From NCBI GenBank assembly GCA_947375135.1, contig CANCER010000001.1, forward strand, positions 124,001 through 188,000: a stretch of DNA of 64,000 nucleotides, in the 5' to 3' direction. Below are positions 54,813 to 63,967 of the stretch, in pieces. A program made the translations under genes and the position numbers. Numbering within the stretch: the first letter of the stretch is position 1; every line of letters starts with the position of its first letter. The notes below the pieces were generated by a model. That model ran no database searches. It was given only the letters and a program-made list of their open reading frames with translations, and had not been told where the DNA came from. This DNA is from Comamonadaceae bacterium. GTDB taxonomy: Bacteria > Pseudomonadota > Gammaproteobacteria > Burkholderiales > Burkholderiaceae_C.

Positions 54813-55307
54813 TCAAGGCACTTTATGCGCCGGCGCATAAGCATACGACCAGTCCACTTTTCGATCACTCTGATGTTCCGGATTTCCAGTTAAGTCCGTT
54901 TGCAAGCCGAAAAATTCCCGTTTCAGCCTGAGTCCCAGTGTCTCACTGCTACGGGTTTCACATTCCCAGATCTCTACAACTCGCCAGCCCTTTTCCTCAA
55001 GCAGAGCCTTGTTGCGCCGATCGCGGTCTACGTTGGCTTGAAACTTCAAGGCCCAAAATTCGGGCCTCGTTTTTGGGGTGGCTGCGAGTTTGCAATTGTG
55101 TCGGTGCCAGAAGCAGCCGTGAACGAAGATAACAGTGCGATGCTTTGCCAGCACAAGATCGGGTGTTCCTGGCATTTTTTTGCAGTGCAGCCGGAACCTC
55201 AGGCCCAAACGGTGGACCATTGAGCGCACCAGAAGCTCAGGTACGGTGTCTTTCCCCCGGATGGCCTGCATGACCTCCCGGCGTTTTGAAGGTGAGAAAA
55301 CGTCCAT
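54813..55307 (-). CDS. vsr: very short patch repair endonuclease
   Basis: 164 residues from MDVFSPSKRREVMQAIRGKD at 55307. PGTPDLVLAKHRTVIFVHGC has the catalytic Asp, followed by FWHRHNCKLAATPKTRPEFW and GWRVVEIWECE; these are the Vsr signatures (zinc site and metal-binding residues). Vsr nicks at T:G mismatches arising from deaminated 5-methylcytosine. It usually pairs with a Dcm-type methylase, which is absent here. The C-terminal 25 residues run into the palindromic repeat and look non-native. Confidence 0.93.
   Translation of the reverse strand: MDVFSPSKRREVMQAIRGKDTVPELLVRSMVHRLGLRFRLHCKKMPGTPDLVLAKHRTVIFVHGCFWHRHNCKLAATPKTRPEFWALKFQANVDRDRRNKALLEEKGWRVVEIWECETRSSETLGLRLKREFFGLQTDLTGNPEHQSDRKVDWSYAYAPAHKVP
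54823..54840. repeat. island palindrome copy 3, inside the vsr 3' end
   Basis: TTATGCGCCGGCGCATAA, identical to copy 2 and 76 bp from it. It encodes the YAPAHK segment near the end of the Vsr reading frame, so the insertion of a copy may have changed the Vsr C-terminus. Confidence 0.8.
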
Positions 55308-55384
55308 GTACAGTTTGAATTGTGAGGCATTCCCAGAAATGCAGGTTGGCACGGACACCCGTGTTCCCAGCGAAGCTCAATTTT

Positions 55385-55650
55385 TTATCGCCCTCCACTG
55401 TCCATCGGCTCAAACTGGTATCCCTTAATCGGCCCTGTTTCGTACACAAAGCCCACAAATATCTTTTTCTCGCCCGCCGCTGGTGCACGTGCCTCGCTAA
55501 AATTTGACGATATTCGAATAAGAGCACCGACATGACCACTGGGAATGGTTTTCGCGTGGGGTTAGCCACGCGACCTACTACCACCTTCACATTTTTTCCT
55601 CCTCGCCAGTCCGGTGAGAGCTGGCTGCGCTCAAAAACGAGAGTGATCGC
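55385..55650 (-). pseudogene. possible frameshifted gene remnant upstream of vsr
   Basis: On the minus strand, one frame reads protein-like (SQLSPDWRGGKNVKVVVGRV), and after about 55540 a different frame does (SGHVGALIRISSNFSEARAP, GEKKIFVGFVYETGPIKGYQ) until a TAA at 55385. Together they look like the 3' end of one gene with a frameshift, its 5' end lost under the divergent sigma gene. I do not recognise the product. A methylase or restriction partner of vsr is a natural guess but unsupported. Confidence 0.3.
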
Positions 55651-55662
55651 CGTTTGAATGAT

Positions 55663-58581
55663 ATGAACCAAGGTGTTGTTGCTGCAACTCTGCACCGGAC
55701 GTTCAAAATGGCGGTGTGGGCAGGTGTTGAAAGTTCCGTCAAACTTCACATTGAGCGCGGTGATCCGCTGGAAGCCCGTGATGAACAGGGGCAAACCCCT
55801 CTCATGCTCGCTGCGGCACGCAATAAGCCCCACATTTGCAAGATGCTGATTGATGCCGGTGCCAGTCCGTTGGCGACCGACCCCAAAGGCAGGCAAGCAC
55901 TCGACTTCGCTTTGGAGGCCAAAGCCATCGACGCCGCACGTGTTTTGGGTTGGTCCGATGCGGAAATCGTCACGGCGAAGGCCTCGGATGACCCACCGGT
56001 CGCCCCGTACATCTCCGTACATGCCCCGGCCGTCCCCGCAGTGCCCTTGGTGGTCGATGACATTCAGGTCTTTCTTCCTTATATCCACGACACACCCGAA
56101 GCGCCGATTGCCGTACTTGCCCAAGAAATTCCGATCCCCGCACCGACAGCCACTGTTTCCGCTCAACCCGAAGTCCCTCTGGAATTTGTTGACGTTACCT
56201 CTGACACGAGTGATCACCTTGATTGGATTTCCGAGGTCGACGCAGAACGTCCCGTCGAAGATCCCACCCTCCTCGAGGGTCTTGGCAAGACACACGACGC
56301 GATATCGGCTTTCAAGCCCATTGACTCTTCGGCGGATTGGTCTGACTTGGATGTTTTCCTTCCCGAAAGATCCACCCCACTGGCCAAGGCCGATGATCCG
56401 GAAGCTCGAGCCGAGCTCAGACGTCTTCTCCTGCGTGCCATGCGTGAAGGCAGCGTCCCAGCACTGAACCTTGACGAACTTACGCGCGACCCGGACGAGG
56501 TTAGGAGTGCGGCCACTGAGGCACTGATCGTCCGCATCATTGGCGACCTGGGAGGCGAAACTGATGAGCGCTTTGAATATCAAACGGCTCTCGAAGACTT
56601 CACGGTCCATGTGGATCCCACAGAGTCTGCTGAGGAAGACGACCTCCTTTCTGATGCTCTTGAACTTTACGACAACGTTTCCAACCGTCGCAACGATCTG
56701 CTGTATTTGTATTTCAGGGAAACGCAAAGAATTGATCTGATTGACGCCAAGCAGGAGGCGGCGTTGGGCAGGCGCATGGAGACTGGCTACAAAGACACCA
56801 TGGAGGTCATCAGTACGAATCCCGTCTTAGTGACTGAGCTGCTCCATGTTGGCCTTGAACTGAAAGAAGGTCGCACCAGCCTGAGCAACATCCTGACTGG
56901 GTTACTGCTCCCCACCGATCCGATCTCTGACTCGCCATCCATTGCCGATGAAGCAGAAGAGGTCGACGATGTGGAGGCGGAATCCCAGACCCCGCAGGAG
57001 CGCATCGACGAAGTGCTGCTTCTGTTTGCGAACATACAAAACCTTGCGACATCCCTTGAATCGGCCCGCAAGACTTCTGGACCGGATTCAAAGGCCTATC
57101 TCGATTTGCAAGAGGCGTTGACCGCTGCCTGCCAAGTTTTTCGACTCGCTGACGCCGTCATTGAACAGATCATCCGACCACTTGCAAATAGTGCTGACGG
57201 GATTTGGCGGTGTGAGACTGCACTCCACACCCTCTTGGTAAAAGGCTGCGGATATCCGCCGCAGGACTTCATTGCGACCTTTATCGACACCGGTCCTCAC
57301 ACAGGTGCAAAGAGGCCCAACCCGTGTGATCTGCAATGGGCAGAAACGGAATCCGCGACTGATCTTCCTTGGGCTAACGCATTGAAGCCGCATGTCCAAA
57401 CCATTGTCTCGCTGCAAAAGGAACTTGCCGCCATTGAAGCCGATGCCGGACTGCCCCTTCACGTGCTGAAATTTCAGCGCAAGAGGCTGTCCAATGCAGC
57501 CACTGAGATTCAACGTGCGAAGCACAAGCTTGCAGAGGCAAATCTGCGCCTCGTCATTTCCATTGCCCAACGCTATCGGCACAGTGGCATTCCCTTTGAA
57601 GATCTCATCCAAGAGGGCAATCTTGGTCTTTTGAAATCCGTCGACAAGTTCGACTACCGGCGCGGCTACAAGTTTTCAACCTATGCCACTTGGTGGATTC
57701 GGCAGGCTGTCAGTCGATCTGTGGCTGATGACTCACGCGTCGTTCGAGTGCCGGTGCACGCGCATGAGACCGCACAGCGACTCATGAAAGCTTACGAAGC
57801 TTATGAGAGCACCACGGGTCGGCTGCCCACCCTGACATACCTCTCAGAAACCGTCGATGTCCCACTTGGAAAAGTTCGCACTTTTATGCGGTCGACCTTC
57901 GAGACGATACCGATCACCGAACTGGCCGAGGTGGGCCTCATCCCCACTGAAAGCATGGATGACTATCTTGTCCCCGATCCCTACATAGCAGCATGTGAGC
58001 ACGAGTTTTCTCGCAACTTGGAAGACATGCTTGATCAATTGGACACCAATCAGGCTCGCATCATCCGGATGAGGTTTGGTCTGTTTGGATTGGAAGAGCT
58101 CACCTTGGACGACATCGGGCGCCAATTCGAACTTACCCGTGAGCGCATTCGGCAAATCGAAACCCAAGCTTTGAAAGCACTTCGGATACTCGTTGAATTC
58201 GGGCTGGAACCCAAAAAGAAGATTCCAAGTCGGTCGTTGCAAATTTCGCTGCAAGTGTCCCCAGTCGTAGTTCCCACCATTCGCCCCTTGAGGCCCGAAG
58301 TCCGAACCCCTGTACCGCCTCGAAAAGTAGCCGAGTCTGTCCCCATAAAACCTAAACGTTCAAGCGACCGACCGACGGGTAGTTATTACGTTGAACAAAT
58401 GTTGGCCAGAGCGACTGCCCTCGGACTTTCCGTATCCAGAGTACCGCTGAGTGATCGCACTGAATATTGGGTCCACTTCAACGACATCAGTTGTGCACCT
58501 GATTCGACCACTCGATCCCTGTTGCGAGGTCTGATTGAGATGGGCTTTGTATACGTCACCGGAAAAGGCTACCGAAAATGA
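55663..58581 (+). CDS. sigma-70 factor (primary-type) with N-terminal ankyrin repeats
   Basis: 972 residues from the ATG at 55663 (the track's TTG is three codons earlier). Residues about 10-95 are ankyrin repeats (GDPLEARDEQGQTPLMLAAA, NKPHICKMLIDAGASPLATD). A long acidic linker follows. Region 1.2 is near 345 (DLLYLYFRETQRIDLIDAKQ), then a non-conserved spacer. Region 2 is near 627 (LRLVISIAQRYRHSGIPFED, DYRRGYKFSTYATWWIRQAV), region 3 follows, and region 4 is near 813 (LDDIGRQFELTRERIRQIET). A 115-residue tail is unassigned. Core-binding and promoter-recognition motifs look intact, so it may be a functional alternative sigma heading this operon. Its stop overlaps the next start by 4 bp. 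Confidence 0.9.
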   Translation: MNQGVVAATLHRTFKMAVWAGVESSVKLHIERGDPLEARDEQGQTPLMLAAARNKPHICKMLIDAGASPLATDPKGRQALDFALEAKAIDAARVLGWSDAEIVTAKASDDPPVAPYISVHAPAVPAVPLVVDDIQVFLPYIHDTPEAPIAVLAQEIPIPAPTATVSAQPEVPLEFVDVTSDTSDHLDWISEVDAERPVEDPTLLEGLGKTHDAISAFKPIDSSADWSDLDVFLPERSTPLAKADDPEARAELRRLLLRAMREGSVPALNLDELTRDPDEVRSAATEALIVRIIGDLGGETDERFEYQTALEDFTVHVDPTESAEEDDLLSDALELYDNVSNRRNDLLYLYFRETQRIDLIDAKQEAALGRRMETGYKDTMEVISTNPVLVTELLHVGLELKEGRTSLSNILTGLLLPTDPISDSPSIADEAEEVDDVEAESQTPQERIDEVLLLFANIQNLATSLESARKTSGPDSKAYLDLQEALTAACQVFRLADAVIEQIIRPLANSADGIWRCETALHTLLVKGCGYPPQDFIATFIDTGPHTGAKRPNPCDLQWAETESATDLPWANALKPHVQTIVSLQKELAAIEADAGLPLHVLKFQRKRLSNAATEIQRAKHKLAEANLRLVISIAQRYRHSGIPFEDLIQEGNLGLLKSVDKFDYRRGYKFSTYATWWIRQAVSRSVADDSRVVRVPVHAHETAQRLMKAYEAYESTTGRLPTLTYLSETVDVPLGKVRTFMRSTFETIPITELAEVGLIPTESMDDYLVPDPYIAACEHEFSRNLEDMLDQLDTNQARIIRMRFGLFGLEELTLDDIGRQFELTRERIRQIETQALKALRILVEFGLEPKKKIPSRSLQISLQVSPVVVPTIRPLRPEVRTPVPPRKVAESVPIKPKRSSDRPTGSYYVEQMLARATALGLSVSRVPLSDRTEYWVHFNDISCAPDSTTRSLLRGLIEMGFVYVTGKGYRK

Positions 58582-60062
58582 GTAAAACCCGCGCAGCACC
58601 GCCACGTGCAGGAGCCATGCTTGAAGCCTTACGCGGACTTGGCTACTCCACTGCCGCTGCACTGGCTGACATCATTGACAACAGCATCTCAGCCGGGGCC
58701 ACGGAAGTGCGACTGGACTTTCACTGGAACGAATCCCAAAGCCGAGTGACTGTGACCGATGATGGTCGCGGCATGGACGACGCTGAGCTTGAAAGTGCCA
58801 TGACCTTGGGTGACAAGAGCCCCTTGGATGACCGCGCTGCCTCCGACCTTGGGCGCTTCGGCATGGGCCTCAAAACGGCATCCTTTTCGCAGTGCCGCCG
58901 GTTGACTGTGGCGTCAAAAGCCGAAGGATCTGCGGTTGCCTGCTTACGTTGGGACCTGGATGCATTGGCCGCCAACCCTGATGGCGACTGGCTCTTATAC
59001 GAAGGTCCCGCCCGAGGCTCCGAAAAGTTTATCGACAAGCTGGTATCCATGCCCCATGGCACTGTGGTGCTTTGGGAGACCATGGACCGGATCGTCACGC
59101 AGTCCTATACCGTCGACGATTACAACGACATGATCGATCGGGTTGAGGCTCACTTGGCCATGATCTTCCACCGGCTCCTTCAAGGACCCCGCGCCAAGAT
59201 CAAGATCTTCATCAATGACCGTGCTGTATCTGCTTGGGATCCGTTCATGGTGGGACACGTGGCCAAGCCCTTTAACTCTCCCGTCGAGAGCAAGATCACT
59301 GACGCAGGCATCATCGAACTCGAATGCCATGTGTTGCCTCACAAGGACCGGCTCACCCCCGCCGAATTTGAATCCGGGGCTGGCCCCGAGGGATGGACGG
59401 CCCAACAAGGCTTCTATGTCTATCGCAACAAGAGACTACTTGTCGCCGGTGGATGGCTCGGACTTGGGCAAGGCCGTGCTTGGAATCGTGACGAGGCCAT
59501 TCGTCTTGCCCGTATTCGTCTCGATATCCCCAATACCGCAGATGCTGCATGGAAGATCGACATTCGAAAGTCAACAGCACGCCCCCCCGTCTCGCTACGC
59601 CCCTGGCTGACCAAGTACGCCGAGGACACCCGTAACCGAGCACGCCGGGTCTTTGCCTTTCGCGGCTCCCCGATGCCCGGTGCTGGGGGTGCTGCCATTG
59701 AACAAGCATGGAGGGTGGATCACACCGCCAATGGCTCGCGATATCGCATCGACGATAAGCATCCTGCCATCCAGGCCGTTCTCGAAAATGCTGGCAGTCA
59801 GCTCCCCATGATCAAAGCCATGATCCGTGTAATCGAAGAAACGGTGCCGGTGCAGCGCATATGGCTTGATACCGCCGAGAACAAAGAGACTCCTCGCACC
59901 GGATTTGCCGGTGAGCCACCTGAGGCCATCGTGGGCGTACTCAAAACTCTGTACCAGGACATGGTCGGGCGCCGTGGGCTCTCCCCCGAAGCGGCCAAGC
60001 GGACGTTGATGTCCACCGAGCCCTTCCAAAATTTCCCTGCTCTTGTCGCAGGCTTGCATTGA
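58578..60062 (+). CDS. GHKL ATPase (MutL/MORC-like), MZA-type defence component
   Basis: 494 residues. The Bergerat fold motifs are all present: motif N LADIIDNSISAGATEVRLDF (about 29-48), G1 VTDDGRGMDDAE (about 57) and G2 LGRFGMGLKTASFSQCRRLT (about 92). The C-terminal part is longer than the ATPase alone and lacks the MutL endonuclease motif. Aravind-type analyses place such proteins with Z1 ATPases and REase-fold partners, which is the order seen here. It probably clamps or signals on DNA. Translationally coupled to the sigma gene. Confidence 0.88.
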   Translation: MSKTRAAPPRAGAMLEALRGLGYSTAAALADIIDNSISAGATEVRLDFHWNESQSRVTVTDDGRGMDDAELESAMTLGDKSPLDDRAASDLGRFGMGLKTASFSQCRRLTVASKAEGSAVACLRWDLDALAANPDGDWLLYEGPARGSEKFIDKLVSMPHGTVVLWETMDRIVTQSYTVDDYNDMIDRVEAHLAMIFHRLLQGPRAKIKIFINDRAVSAWDPFMVGHVAKPFNSPVESKITDAGIIELECHVLPHKDRLTPAEFESGAGPEGWTAQQGFYVYRNKRLLVAGGWLGLGQGRAWNRDEAIRLARIRLDIPNTADAAWKIDIRKSTARPPVSLRPWLTKYAEDTRNRARRVFAFRGSPMPGAGGAAIEQAWRVDHTANGSRYRIDDKHPAIQAVLENAGSQLPMIKAMIRVIEETVPVQRIWLDTAENKETPRTGFAGEPPEAIVGVLKTLYQDMVGRRGLSPEAAKRTLMSTEPFQNFPALVAGLH

Positions 60063-60094
60063 ATCTGTTCTAACAATAACGACGAAAGATCTTC

Positions 60095-62977
60095 ATGGCA
60101 GAAAACGACAAATCCCTGGCCGCTGTCGTCAGCATTGCTCAGACCCTTCTCAAAGCCGAAGAAGGTCGTATCAGCATCACGCCTGATGTCATTGCGGAGA
60201 AAGTGAAACTTGCCGCACTGGCACTCGCGAGCGTCTACCCCGAAGGTGTCGACCAACAGGCAGCATGCGTGGAACTGGTGCGCCGGTTTAGCCACTGGAT
60301 TGGCAAAGATTCGAGCCTTGAAGACAACAGTGGTCATGAAAAGTGGCTCGATGCCTCCCGAAAGAAGGACTGGCGGTACTGGCAACGCTATCAGGGCTAC
60401 TTGGAAAAGAAGCTCTCAGTTGAAGTGGTCGAAGCCTTGGACCGCTCCACCGACCGCATCTTGGGACTTCTGGAAGACCCCAAACGCCAAGGCTCATGGG
60501 ATCGGCGCGGCCTTGTCGTAGGCCACGTGCAATCAGGCAAGACCGGCAACTATTCCGGACTTGTCTGCAAAGCCGCCGATGCGGGCTACAAAGTCATCAT
60601 CGTGCTGGCAGGCCTTCACAACAACCTGCGCTCACAAACCCAAATTCGCCTTGAAGAGAGCTTCTTGGGATACGAGACCTCTGCCACACGGGATCCAGGT
60701 AAACCCATCGGGGTAGCCGAAATTGACAGTGATCCGAGCATCCATCCCCACTGTGCCACGACCCGTGCCGATAACGGTGACTTCAATGTGGCCGTCGCAC
60801 GTCACTTTGCCATTTCTCCCGAAGAGCGCCCATGGCTTTTTGTCGTCAAGAAGAACAAATCCGTTCTGACCCAGTTACTTAAGTGGATCCGAAGCCATGT
60901 GGCAGATTCGACCGACAACGGGACTGGGCGCCGTATCGTGACCCGACTTCCCCTGCTTGTCATCGATGACGAAGCCGATAACGCCTCAGTGGACACCGGT
61001 GAGCAGCTCTTCAATGATGACGGCACCCCGGACGATGAGCACGAGCCCAAGGCCATCAACGGGCTGATTCGCAAGATATTGCACGCGTTCGACAAGTCGG
61101 CATACGTCGGCTACACCGCGACACCCTTTGCCAATATCTTCATCCACCGTCGCAATGAAACGACCGATGAGGGACCTGACCTTTTCCCACGGTCCTTCAT
61201 CGTCAACTTGGCGGCCCCTTCGAATTACATGGGGCCAGCACGCATGTTCGGTCTTCGATCCACGGAGGGTCGCACCGGTGGTCTGCCGTTGATGCATTAC
61301 GTCACCGATCACGTCAATCAGGATGCTCCTGGTGGGTGGATGCCCCCGAAGCACAACAAGGATCACGTCCCGACGTACGCGGGGCAAGAAATACTGCCGC
61401 CCTCATTGAAGTCTGCCGTGCGTGCATTCGTCCTTGCATGTTGCGCCCGTGAGATTCGCGGCCAAGGCAACGAGCACTCATCAATGCTCATCCACGTCAC
61501 GCGCCTAGTCAAGGTTCAGAATGCTGTTCACTTCCAAGTGGCCGACTTCGTCACCAAGATGAAGCAGCGCATTACACGCGGCAATGGTGATGCTGAATTT
61601 CTCACCCAGCTCAAAGACCAGTGGGAGACCGACTTCATACCGACTTGCAAGGAAGTGGCCATCCTCGTTCCCGAGACTGGTGGACCGCCGAAAGTTCCAA
61701 CATGGGATGAGATTCTTGCAGTCATGCCGGACGTCCTCTCCGACATTGACGTTCGCATCAGTAACGGCAAAGCCAAGGATGCTTTGGACTATGCGGCCAA
61801 TGGCGGCAAGGGCATCAAAGTCATCGCCATCGGTGGCGACAAACTTTCCCGAGGCCTGACCCTTGAGGGCCTGTGCACGAGCTACTTTGTGCGCACGACC
61901 AAGATGTATGACACCCTGATGCAGATGGGCCGCTGGTTCGGATATCGCCCAGGCTACATTGACCTTTGCCGCCTCTACACCACAGAAGATCTTGTGGAAT
62001 GGTTCGGCCACATCGCCGACGCCGCCGAGGAGCTTCGTGAAGAGTTCGACGCCATGGAGGAGGCAGGTGCCACCCCCGAGGTCTACGGCATCAAGGTGGA
62101 ATCACACCCGATCTTGCTTGTCACCTCGCCGCTCAAAATGCGCACGGCTCGAACACTCCAACTTTCATTCAGCGGTGAACTGCTTGAAACGGTTGCACTT
62201 CGCAAGGAGCCAGCCATTGTCAAAAGCAATCTCGACGCCACGAACCGCCTCATTGAAGCCATGGGGGATCCAGCCGAAGGTCCCATCATTTCAAGAACTC
62301 GTGCAGGCAGTGAATCACGATGGAGCGGCTACCTCTGGCAGAACGTCCCCGCTGAATTCATTGCGGACTTCTTCCTCCACTACGCGACCCACCCCAAGGC
62401 ACGCAAGGTCAACAGTGCACTGCTCTCAGAGTTTGTATTGACCATGGCCAAGCAGAAGGAATTGACCTCTTGGACGGTGGCGATGACCGGAGGCGGTTCC
62501 GTCAACTCGCACACCTTCGCACGGGGCCTCACCATCGATGCTTTGTTAGAGCGTACTGGGGACGACAAAATTCTAGACCGCTATTCGATTGGCCGTCTGC
62601 TTTCCCCGAAAGATGAGTCCATCGACTTGGACGATCAGGCCTGGCAGGCCGCACTGGCATCGACCATCAAGGCTTGGAAGTCCGATCCGGCACGGCAGAG
62701 CGACGGGGATAAGCGCAAGGAACCTGAGTTGCCCAATGGCCCCGCCGTGCGCCGTATCCGAGGCCGTGGAGCAGACGGCATCGCCCCGGCGCCTGAGCGC
62801 GGACTGCTTCTGCTGTATCCCTTGGACCCGAAGCTTTCCAAGGTCACCTCCTTGCTGGATCAAAGTGACCCTGTAATGGCCTTTGGTGTGAGCTTCCCGT
62901 CAAGCGACTCCGGGCTCAAAGTTGAATACCGTGTTGATCACCTTTTGTGGGAACAAGAATATGGCCCGGCAGAGTAA
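60095..62977 (+). CDS. Z1-domain superfamily ATPase
   Basis: 960 residues, the usual Z1 length. Walker A is GHVQSGKTGNYSGLVCKAAD (about 142), motif II LPLLVIDDEADNASVDTGEQ (about 288), motif III VGYTATPFANIFIHR and the C-terminal Z1 signature GGDKLSRGLTLEGLCTSYFV with MQMGRWFGYRPGYIDLCRLY. It is a superfamily 2 helicase-like motor and the large component of MZA-type systems. It starts 32 bp after the ATPase gene. Confidence 0.93.
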   Translation: MAENDKSLAAVVSIAQTLLKAEEGRISITPDVIAEKVKLAALALASVYPEGVDQQAACVELVRRFSHWIGKDSSLEDNSGHEKWLDASRKKDWRYWQRYQGYLEKKLSVEVVEALDRSTDRILGLLEDPKRQGSWDRRGLVVGHVQSGKTGNYSGLVCKAADAGYKVIIVLAGLHNNLRSQTQIRLEESFLGYETSATRDPGKPIGVAEIDSDPSIHPHCATTRADNGDFNVAVARHFAISPEERPWLFVVKKNKSVLTQLLKWIRSHVADSTDNGTGRRIVTRLPLLVIDDEADNASVDTGEQLFNDDGTPDDEHEPKAINGLIRKILHAFDKSAYVGYTATPFANIFIHRRNETTDEGPDLFPRSFIVNLAAPSNYMGPARMFGLRSTEGRTGGLPLMHYVTDHVNQDAPGGWMPPKHNKDHVPTYAGQEILPPSLKSAVRAFVLACCAREIRGQGNEHSSMLIHVTRLVKVQNAVHFQVADFVTKMKQRITRGNGDAEFLTQLKDQWETDFIPTCKEVAILVPETGGPPKVPTWDEILAVMPDVLSDIDVRISNGKAKDALDYAANGGKGIKVIAIGGDKLSRGLTLEGLCTSYFVRTTKMYDTLMQMGRWFGYRPGYIDLCRLYTTEDLVEWFGHIADAAEELREEFDAMEEAGATPEVYGIKVESHPILLVTSPLKMRTARTLQLSFSGELLETVALRKEPAIVKSNLDATNRLIEAMGDPAEGPIISRTRAGSESRWSGYLWQNVPAEFIADFFLHYATHPKARKVNSALLSEFVLTMAKQKELTSWTVAMTGGGSVNSHTFARGLTIDALLERTGDDKILDRYSIGRLLSPKDESIDLDDQAWQAALASTIKAWKSDPARQSDGDKRKEPELPNGPAVRRIRGRGADGIAPAPERGLLLLYPLDPKLSKVTSLLDQSDPVMAFGVSFPSSDSGLKVEYRVDHLLWEQEYGPAE

Positions 62978-63965
62978 CGAATTTTCCGTCGCGTGGAGTT
63001 CCCTCTCTGGGGATTCCGGTGACACCGGTTGGCGCACGATCGCCATCACCCCGGCGGGCCGCTGTGCTCTGAGTGCAGGGCGCAGGTTCCCTGGCAACGC
63101 ACAGTCCATGCTGGTGGGGTTCAAGACTTTGGCTCTGCCTGCCACCGAGCGCTTGCCCGAAGGTCAAGGATTCAGTGTTGAGCGCGTAACGCTTCCGGGT
63201 GATACACGCTCATGGCTCGCCCTAACCCGCAAGGAGAACGGTAGCCCCGAACTATTCTTGGCCATGGTGTGTGATGTGGCGGGCCTACTTGATCATGAAC
63301 ATCAGGCCGACGACGCCCATTTGCTGCGCATCTTCCTTGGGCGTGTACGGGCCTGGCAAGAGTTCATGCGTAAGGGCGTGGAGACTTTGAGCCCCGAGGC
63401 CGAAATCGGGCTCTTTGGTGAACTTCTGTGCCTATCCCAGATCATCGACTTGGGCGTGTCCCTTGAAACAGCCGTTTCATCGTGGGTTGGCCCACTTGAT
63501 GGCGTCCAAGACTTCGAAATTGGTACCGGTGCCATCGAAGTGAAGACGACGCTTTCACCTGTGGGATTTCCCGCGCATGTCGGCTCCCTTCAACAATTGG
63601 ATGACGCCACTCGACAACCACTCTTTCTGGCAGGAGTTCGGCTTCGTCAGCTTGCCACCGGGCGCACGTTGCCCGAGCTCATTGATGATTTACGCGTGAG
63701 CGTGGCTGGCACGCCCGATTCCACTCGTCATTTTGCCGAGCGCATATTGCGGGCAAGATACTACGAGGGACACCGGGACCAGTACACACGTCGCTTTGAG
63801 TTGGCCGGACTTCGGATCATCGAAGTTAAAGACGCCTTCCCACGTTTGACACCGGGGCGTGTGCCCGTTGGAATTTTCAAGGCCACTTATGACCTCGACA
63901 TAGATCGAGCGCCTGGCCTCAACATTGAATTGCGCGAAGCACTGAAACAATTGGGAGCACTTTGA
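62961..63965 (+). CDS. PD-(D/E)XK motif protein, DUF4420 type
   Basis: 334 residues from MARQSNEFSVAWSSLSGDSG at 62961, overlapping the Z1 gene by 17 bp. LSPEAEIGLFGELLCLSQII followed by SWVGPLDGVQDFEIGTGAIE and VKTT gives D-x-E-x-K at about residues 184-197, a nuclease-like active site. DUF4420 proteins occur downstream of Z1 genes in MZA-type operons. It is likely to be the DNA-cutting or DNA-recognition partner. Confidence 0.88.
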   Translation: MARQSNEFSVAWSSLSGDSGDTGWRTIAITPAGRCALSAGRRFPGNAQSMLVGFKTLALPATERLPEGQGFSVERVTLPGDTRSWLALTRKENGSPELFLAMVCDVAGLLDHEHQADDAHLLRIFLGRVRAWQEFMRKGVETLSPEAEIGLFGELLCLSQIIDLGVSLETAVSSWVGPLDGVQDFEIGTGAIEVKTTLSPVGFPAHVGSLQQLDDATRQPLFLAGVRLRQLATGRTLPELIDDLRVSVAGTPDSTRHFAERILRARYYEGHRDQYTRRFELAGLRIIEVKDAFPRLTPGRVPVGIFKATYDLDIDRAPGLNIELREALKQLGAL

Positions 63966-63967
63966 AC

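Noticed and set aside
55237-56727. 496-codon minus-strand ORF opposite the sigma gene
   Set aside because: Most of it is the antisense shadow of the ankyrin-sigma gene, which has clear domains. Only the part right of vsr was kept, as a possible remnant.
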